Below are positions 58,633-64,000 of a DNA stretch of 64,000 nt, piece after piece. Both the position numbers and the translations under genes were made by a program. The stretch spans positions 25,005,946 to 25,069,945 of the forward strand of contig CM043969.1 of the NCBI GenBank assembly GCA_014529385.2. The letters run 5' to 3'. The notes beneath the pieces are model-generated. The model searched no databases. It had not been told where the DNA came from and saw only the letters and a program-made list of their open reading frames with translations. The first letter of the stretch is position 1. Each line of letters opens with the position of its first letter. The DNA comes from Adiantum capillus-veneris (taxonomy: Eukaryota; Streptophyta; Polypodiopsida; Polypodiales; Pteridaceae).

Positions 58633-59274
58633 GACATCAAAAGAGTACTTATCTTGGATCTAGAGGGGTTACTTCTCAAGACAATTGAAATGAAACATGG
58701 AGATTCTATGCCAGCTTGGGCTCAACACATGCAACTTGTGGAGGATAAAGATGAAGTTTATCATGTAATGCAACCAGACGCACAAAGTTTTTTGGATTTT
58801 TGTGCTGAATACTTTGAGCTATGGATATGGAGTTGTTATAACTTAACAAGGGTGCAACGCATCACACAGAAATGTTTTCGTGAGCAGTATACCAAGTTCA
58901 AGGTGTTTATGAGTAACAAAAATTGCCAGAATCCAACTATTATGTTAGGATTTACAAGAGTTTATCACAAAAATTTGAGTGATATTTGGAAGAAATTTGA
59001 GGATTTGGATGCAAACAATACCTTAATTTTTGATGACACTCCATATAGGGTGATGTGGAACATGCCAGGGACATATCTTATATTTTCAAAGATGTGGATG
59101 CAAATTTCCGAGCAACTTCAAAACTTCTTGCAGAGAACAATAATTCCATGGTTGGTAGGATGGTTGTATGCAAGAGATAAGAGAGACTATACATACAACA
59201 CAATTGTAAATCAGTATAGTGATTCTGAGACAAATTATGTCCTTGGTGTGTACTTGTCAACACGAAAGCATTGA
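58633..59274 (+). CDS. FCP1/HAD phosphatase-like gene, copy 3, terminal exon open
   Basis: This is an open terminal exon of 213 codons from an acceptor-like AG at 58632 to TGA at 59272. It reads DIKRVLILDLEGLLLKTIEM, QPDAQSFLDFCAEYFELWIWSC, LGFTRVYHKNLSDIW, TLIFDDTPYRVMWNM and ends YVLGVYLSTRKH. The order LDLxG, FLxF...WIWS, DDTPY matches the FCP1/NLI-interacting-factor branch of HAD phosphatases, which act on phosphoproteins. Motif I has Glu for the second Asp (DLEG), so catalysis is doubtful. No ATG lies at the exon start, so upstream exons are required. AATAAA follows the stop directly. It is about 60 percent alike to copy 1 by eye. It is the only copy of the three without internal lesions. 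Confidence 0.68.
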   Translation, partial: DIKRVLILDLEGLLLKTIEMKHGDSMPAWAQHMQLVEDKDEVYHVMQPDAQSFLDFCAEYFELWIWSCYNLTRVQRITQKCFREQYTKFKVFMSNKNCQNPTIMLGFTRVYHKNLSDIWKKFEDLDANNTLIFDDTPYRVMWNMPGTYLIFSKMWMQISEQLQNFLQRTIIPWLVGWLYARDKRDYTYNTIVNQYSDSETNYVLGVYLSTRKH

Positions 59275-59393
59275 ATAAATATGGCCATAAGATGCTTTAT
59301 TTATTCTAGTGTGTATCTTTCAACATTTGTATAATTTGATATAGTCTTTTAAAAAAAAAACAAAGGTGTGTCAATTTTTATGAACACATCAAT

Positions 59394-59520
59394 GGAGTGC
59401 ACCCTACTCTAAGGGGACTTCAATGTACTATTGGAGTGCATCCTATTGTAAGGGGACTTCAATGTACTATTGGAGTGCATCCTATTGTAAGGGGACTCTG
59501 ATGTATTGCTAGAGTGCACC
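59394..59520. repeat. 39-bp tandem repeat, three copies plus part
   Basis: GGAGTGCATCCTATTGTAAG plus GGGACTTCAATGTACTATT repeats at 59394, 59433 and 59472, with a partial copy at 59511. The reverse complement of its core occurs at 37640 and 45378 within the module shared with the satellites. Confidence 0.92.
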
Positions 59521-59560
59521 CAAATTTTTGGGAACTCATTTTTTATTTGATTGGGGCCTA

Positions 59561-60920
59561 TGTTGGATCATATAGTAAAAGAAATTCATTTTTGGTCAAT
59601 TCATATCAAAGTTGCATTTATTTGTAACTAAGAGAGAATTGATGTTTGATGTCAAATTAAAACTTGTAAGTGTGGATTAGAGAATTCATGGACTTTAAAT
59701 ATGTGAGAGGGATCTTTTTCTTGGGCACAAATGTTTGCTTCAAGAATTTTATCATTACACCCTTTATGTAAAAGAGTTTTAGAACCTAAAAGACTTTGAA
59801 AAGAAAACTATGGAATCTAAGTGCATGTATTCTTGAATGGCTTGAAAGTTGATGTATACATGCATGTCGCCTTGATGAAGGTTTAGATCTAACAAGATGC
59901 AAAGCTAGAATTCTTGGACGTTATCTTTGTCAATTTGGTATGAAATAACATATTTAACTTTCTTTTCTTATGGGTGGATGTTGACCGCTGGGTCAACAAC
60001 ACAACATAACTCAAGTTTCGTACCAAAGTCTTATCTTTTGTGAGTTATGAAATGCTGCGGATTATGGCTATAAACATCATTTGTAATGAGTAGTTATTCT
60101 AGTTTTGGAAGCCGGGGTGCAATGGCACTTCCAGATTGTAAATACAAAGCCATTTGACCCTTTCAACCCCATTTTTGGTTAAACCTAAGGTAGCCTTAGT
60201 ATATAAGGTACCTAGGTCATTTTGTAAGAAAGACTTTTCATAATCAAAACTTTAGCGCTGCCGTCTACTGTGTGTGAGAGAGAAAGAGAGTGAGCGTGAG
60301 ATTTATCCTCTCGCTACGCCCGGCTCGCTCAACACATTGGAGATCCGACTGCACCATTGCTGTAGGCTCGAGGAGAGCTACGCGACAACGCCAAGCATTC
60401 CACGCGAGACGAAGTGCACACGCCGACGCATCTACGAGCTATTTGTGGCCGTAAGTGTATCAAATGATGTCTATTTTCTGCGTGCTAGTAGTCTATAGAA
60501 TCGTGGCAACATAAGCTATGCATAGGTACTCATAAATTTCAGTTTCGGGCACTTTCAAAATTTTTCTCTGTCATCTTACGCGTTTTCCGCAGATGGGTTT
60601 TGAGTGTACAAGCTTAGGGATAGGTGTATCCTAGTGAGGGGATGGTGTTCCTTAAGTTTCCTATGAATCTAGCATGATTAGGTGAGTTACCTTTCGTATG
60701 TGTGTATGTGGCTAGGTGGTGTAGTTGAGAGCAGTGAGGTTCTTGATTGTGGTTTAGTTGGCCTTCCTGAGTGTTGTATGTGTAGGATGGTCTCATCCTG
60801 ACAAGCTTTAAAAATTTCCTCCGTGTGCCTATCGTGTCATCTATGTCCTCGATTGACATTATGTTGATCTAGGTAGTGTTTGCATGCACTTCATGGGTGT
60901 GTGAGTCTCCCCGTCCAACA
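59561..60920 (+). repeat. 5' LTR of element G
   Basis: The right end CCGTCCAACA is fixed by the primer-binding site. The left end TGTTGGATCA at 59561 is chosen because it is the inverted complement of that end. The second copy is off the window. A TATA box GTATATAAGG is at 60199-60208. Frame 60274-60498 lies in the transcript start region and has no recognisable motif. Confidence 0.6.
60199..60208 (+). promoter_or_regulatory. TATA box of LTR G
   Basis: GTATATAAGG stands about 700 bp before the LTR end and about 35 bp before a likely start near 60240. Confidence 0.5.
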
Positions 60921-60940
60921 TTGGCGCCGCTACCGGGGAC
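60921..60940 (+). other. primer-binding site of element G
   Basis: TTGGCGCCGCTACCGGGGAC adjoins the LTR end with one spacer base. It matches the common plant gypsy form TGGCGCCG followed by CCGGGGA. Confidence 0.8.
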
Positions 60941-62207
60941 ACAAGGACCTAAGTAGGTTTCCTACTAACACTCGTGTGATGGTTGCTTGATTTAGTTTTC
61001 GGCTAAAGAAAGCGTTTTTCTTAAGTGGATCCGGAAGAGGATATTCCCCGATCAAGTAGATAGCCAGGAAGCGTGTGTCTTGCCGAGGGTCTGCGACTAG
61101 ATAGGTTTAGTTAGGATCTGTGGATTAGAGTAGTTGTTGGTGGTCGAGTGATTTGTGAGGTGATAAAAGCGTTTACTAGTCATGTGTGTGGTAGTGAAGC
61201 GTTTTTCTACTCATAGATGCAAAACCCCATATGATTTGTAGGAGTAGCTTTAGGTAAGTTATCCGATTCTGATCTAGAGCTATTCAGCATTAAATTATTT
61301 GCTAAAGTGCTTGTTTGCATTTGAAATCATGGAAAAGTGTGCTTTTCAGGGTAAAAACGCATTAAACAAGCTTTTGTGGATATTTTTGTATGACTGATTG
61401 ATGCTGTGCATATAAAAGAGCATTTGCAAGGGTTCTGTGAAGAAAACCTGCAATTCTGTAAACATAGACATCCTACGCGTAGGATGTCTCAAGGGGGTTC
61501 TGGAGACCAAATTTGAAAATTCTGACTGCACCAGTGGGTTCAGAGGGTAGGTTTTACCCTAGGAGCATATTGACTTGGGTGTTTTTCCCTATTTTTGTTG
61601 ACCAAAAGCCAAAAGGCGGAGTCAAAAAACGTAAACTTTTAGAAAAGGCTTAAATTGAGTGATTTTTGCAATTGTGAAGCATACTTACACTTGTTGAGAG
61701 CATAAGGAAGCATCAGGGACACTTCAGTCTGAAAAAATCAGCAGTAGACATCCTACGCGTAGGATGTCTACAGGGTGATCTGAGCACTTTTTTGAAATCC
61801 TGAGTTGACCAGTGTGTTCAGAAGGTAGGTTTTACCCTATTTTCACCTGGAAAGCGGAAATTTGACCAAATTTTGACAGATTAAAGCCAAAAGACGAGAA
61901 CTGCCAGACATCCTATCCAAATTGTGTCCAAGGCCTAATTTTGAGACCAAACCATAGGATGACTCCATAGGCATGTTCTAAACGTTGTATTGAGTGCATG
62001 TGATAAATTTCATCTCATTTGGGTCAGTGAAAGAGAAGATTGAACAGACTTTAGCATTTTTTGACTGAAAAAGGCAAGGATAGCTAGTTTTGGGGTCTTT
62101 TGACATCCAAATTAAAATCTAAGCATAGCATTGGGTTGCTGACATCAATTAGGGGAAGCTGTGGGACAAGTCTGGGGTCAAACAGGCCAAAAAGATATCC
62201 TACGCGT
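60941..62207 (+). repeat. leader of element G with repeated perfect palindromes
   Basis: The dyad CCTACGCGTAGG sits in perfect palindromes of 24 nt at 61466-61489 and 28 nt at 61744-61771. A half copy (GACATCCTATCC) is near 61907, and a fourth is cut at 62207 by element F after CCTACGCGT. The flanking text repeats as well (GTTCAGAGGGTAGGTTTTAC near 61540 and GTTCAGAAGGTAGGTTTTAC near 61820). No open frame of note is present. Confidence 0.85.
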
Positions 62208-63290
62208 TGTCGTGTTGTGACACGTACATAGTGGGAGCGCATGCTACAAGATTTATCTTATAATTTTTTAGATACATAATTATCTTTCCTATAATGTACA
62301 TATGCATATTTAAGTATAATAATAAGCCTTCTATCTCATCCTATTATTTTTCTCAAGGGTAACCTATCCTTACTTTACCATCAGAAAATACTATGGGAAA
62401 AGCATCAATAGCTCCGCCTCTTTAACTTGGGGCAAAAAGAATTGATTCTTTATTTTTACTATTTCATTATCATCTCACACCCTAGCTAGATCCTATATCT
62501 AGGGTAAACTCCAATATATATATATATTCTAAGTATTTTTTATACTTTTCTTATATTTCTTTTTAAATAGCTACTAGGAGGGAATCAAATCCTAGTGGGA
62601 CACTAGGTGGCATGATTTCAAAGATACACTTATTTTAATGCATTATTGCAAGCATGATTACAAAACTTTGTCAAGGAGCAATGTCATGCTTTCATATGGC
62701 ATGAGGTGTCCTTTGGAATTAAATGAAAGTCTAGGCTAAGGGGACCACGGGAAGACTTTTGCTTCCAGAAATGGACCCTATTTTGATGAATTTTTTACAC
62801 AAGGTTCCAATCCGAATTGGAAAATGATTTTAAAATGAAAATCGTAGCTAATGAGCTGAAGTTTCTGCCCATATTTTTACTTTTTTATTTGGAGCCACGG
62901 TTGAGGAGATATGATCAAAATACTGGACCCCAGTCTGCCCAAATCATGCAGGGACAGCTCATTTCCAACTTTTCCAATTCCTATTCACACTGGCTCTTCT
63001 CTTCTTGTGTAAACCATTGGGGGTTCCCTTCACCTATAAAAGGCGAACTCTTCTTCCTTGGAAGGAACTCAAGCATTCAAGCCATTGATGAGAGGAATTC
63101 TTGAGGGAGTGAGTAGTAATGCCTAATTGTACTTAGCCCCATTAACATAAGCCCAAGCCTACACTTTCTCCTAGAGGAAGACTAGCCATTCTTGTACGCT
63201 ATCCTTAGAAGATCAACTCTAATCAAAGAAGGTGTTGTACTTGGCGTATCAATCAAAGTGGAGTGCTCCCCTCTTCTTCTCTCTCCATCA
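62208..63290 (+). repeat. 5' LTR of element F
   Basis: It runs TGTCGTGTTG to CTCTCCATCA, 1083 bp. The left end is set by the interrupted palindrome and the right end by the primer-binding site. TATAAAAGG is at 63035-63043. There is a short inverted repeat CGTGTTGTGACACG at the very start. The frame 62817-63104 is U3 sequence and not called. Confidence 0.7.
63035..63043 (+). promoter_or_regulatory. TATA box of LTR F
   Basis: TATAAAAGG lies about 250 bp before the LTR end, a usual place for the U3/R border. Confidence 0.65.
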
Positions 63291-63294
63291 ATAA

Positions 63295-63314
63295 TGGTGC
63301 CAAAGGGTTTGTCA
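63295..63314 (+). other. primer-binding site of element F
   Basis: TGGTGCCAAAGGGTTTGTCA stands four bases after the LTR end, as TGGTGCCCCC does in A. The primer tRNA was not identified. Confidence 0.5.
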
Positions 63315-63598
63315 AGTAAGATGTGTTCTACATTGATGTTTTCTTGATTTCTTGTTGTTTTCTTTTTCATCTCTAATCCAACATATATATATGTATATAT
63401 CTAATATTATCTCCTTAACCAAATCTATCTCTCTCACTCTTAGTAATTCATCCTCTCTACAAATTTTAGGTTCTCTTTGCTACAGGTACATCTCTCCCCG
63501 CAGTATCCTTATTGCCTACGGGCAAGAATAGGGCTTCGGAGGGAAACTTCTCATCTCTTCACTTCTCTCATATCTACATTTCTCACATACTATCCTAG

Positions 63599-63817
63599 AT
63601 GAATAACCCACATGATGATAATTTCTATCGCTTTCACTCTGTACAATCTATTAGAATTAACGTATGGATTAGCCGTAAAATACACTTTCAACAACGTATA
63701 GTGTTTCTCTTTGGCCCAGAAAGGCTCAATGAAATACTTCTATCACCGGATCCCATCATACTACCTCTCATAGACTATAATTTTTCTTTTGATGTAAGCG
63801 TAGTTATCTTGCTATGA
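63599..63817 (+). CDS. uORF1 of element F, intact conserved small ORF (72 aa, unknown function)
   Basis: ATG 63599 to TGA 63815 gives 72 residues: MNNPHDDNFYRFHSVQSI, RKIHFQQRIVF, FGPERLNEIL, PIILPLIDY, FDVSVVILL. It aligns along its length with uORF1 of A and E, which both carry stops, and more loosely with uORF2. It follows the primer-binding site by about 300 nt. Its stop overlaps the start of uORF2 as ATGA, an arrangement suited to translational coupling by reinitiation. There is no signal peptide or membrane segment. Not recognised as a known family; the alternating hydrophobic pattern suggests a small mixed alpha/beta fold. Confidence 0.78.
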   Translation: MNNPHDDNFYRFHSVQSIRINVWISRKIHFQQRIVFLFGPERLNEILLSPDPIILPLIDYNFSFDVSVVILL

Positions 63818-64000
63818 ACCAAGAGGATTTGTACACACAATTAATCCCAATCACTAGACAAAATATATATACTACGGTAAGCACAAAGCTACAATTCCAA
63901 AGAACAATTCGTAGCCTATTTGGTCAGCCAAGATTGAATGCCATTAACTCATCTATTAACCCTTTCTTACTACCCATGATACGATATGACCATAGCCTTG
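63814..64000 (+). CDS. uORF2 of element F, intact as far as visible, cut by window end
   Basis: ATG 63814 overlaps the uORF1 stop. The 62 visible codons read MNQEDLYTQLIPITRQNI, TKLQFQRTIRSLFGQPRLNAI and PFLLPMIRYDHSL, matching uORF2 of A (4136-4348) over the whole length. About eight codons should remain beyond the window. Gag is expected shortly after. Function unknown. Confidence 0.75.
   Translation, partial: MNQEDLYTQLIPITRQNIYTTVSTKLQFQRTIRSLFGQPRLNAINSSINPFLLPMIRYDHSL

Larger units (their letters stand above)
59561..62207 (+). mobile_element. LTR retrotransposon G, 5' LTR and leader, cut by element F
   Basis: An LTR-like block with TGTTGGA and TCCAACA ends is followed directly by a classical plant primer-binding site. 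About 1.27 kb of leader follows and is then broken by the LTR of element F at 62208. No coding region of G is in the window. Gypsy membership is suggested by the primer-binding site only. Confidence 0.65.
62208..64000 (+). mobile_element. Ty3/gypsy-like element F, 5' end only
   Basis: The LTR-like block 62208-63290, a primer-binding site and the intact pair uORF1 and uORF2 show the 5' end of an element related to A and E. Gag would lie beyond the window. The left border is the sudden break of the palindrome repeat in the G leader. Confidence 0.78.

Noticed and set aside
60274-60859. Frames in the LTR and U5 of element G
   Set aside because: Arg/Glu-rich start comes from a GA-rich tract; no conserved motif is seen.

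Overview
This is nuclear DNA of a land plant with a repeat-rich genome. The evidence is several Ty3/gypsy LTR retrotransposons with the plant Tat-type domain order, a Ty1/copia element primed by initiator tRNA-Met, GT-AG introns in host-like gene fragments, and long degenerate satellite arrays. Nothing here looks bacterial or organellar. The species cannot be named from the sequence; a non-flowering vascular plant with a large genome is only a guess.

Layout. 1-11979: gypsy element A. Its 5' LTR starts before the window and is split by an inverted solo LTR of the same family (1411-3482). The 3' LTR is 9909-11979. 11980-20182: older sequence into which A inserted, with a gag-like fragment, a kinase-like pseudogene and a reverse-strand LTR element whose only recognisable gene is a broken coiled-coil gag-like frame. 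19900-33245: a decayed LTR-internal-LTR-internal-LTR gypsy tandem (B/C), whose middle LTR holds a reverse-strand copia element D (22719-27893). 33500-48810 and 57544-58180: two satellite families (boxes like CCTAGAATGGACAGGTGG, and TCCACCACTTGTCC) interleaved with three fragments of an FCP1/HAD-phosphatase-like gene family. 48815-57539: gypsy element E, complete with both LTRs and a 4-bp target duplication, inserted in the second satellite. 59561-62207: LTR and leader of element G. 62208-64000: the 5' end of element F, inserted in the G leader and running off the window.

A and E encode gag, aspartic protease, reverse transcriptase, a first (gypsy-type) RNase H, a second (archaeal-type) RNase H and integrase. 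This dual-RNase-H order is known for the plant Tat lineage. All the pol genes in the window are broken, so none of these elements is autonomous as it stands; F is intact as far as it can be read.

The most interesting signal is a family of short (about 70-codon) ORFs between the primer-binding site and gag in elements A, E and F. There are two related types, uORF1 and uORF2. In F they are intact and overlap stop-start as ATGA; in A both are present; in E only uORF1 is. They share FGxxRLxxI and a later LPxIxY-like block. I do not recognise them as a known family. Other signals are the FCP1-like family tied to the satellites by a shared module, repeated perfect palindromes in the G leader with F inserted in one, and an inverted solo LTR that makes a near-perfect hairpin of about 1.4-kb arms.
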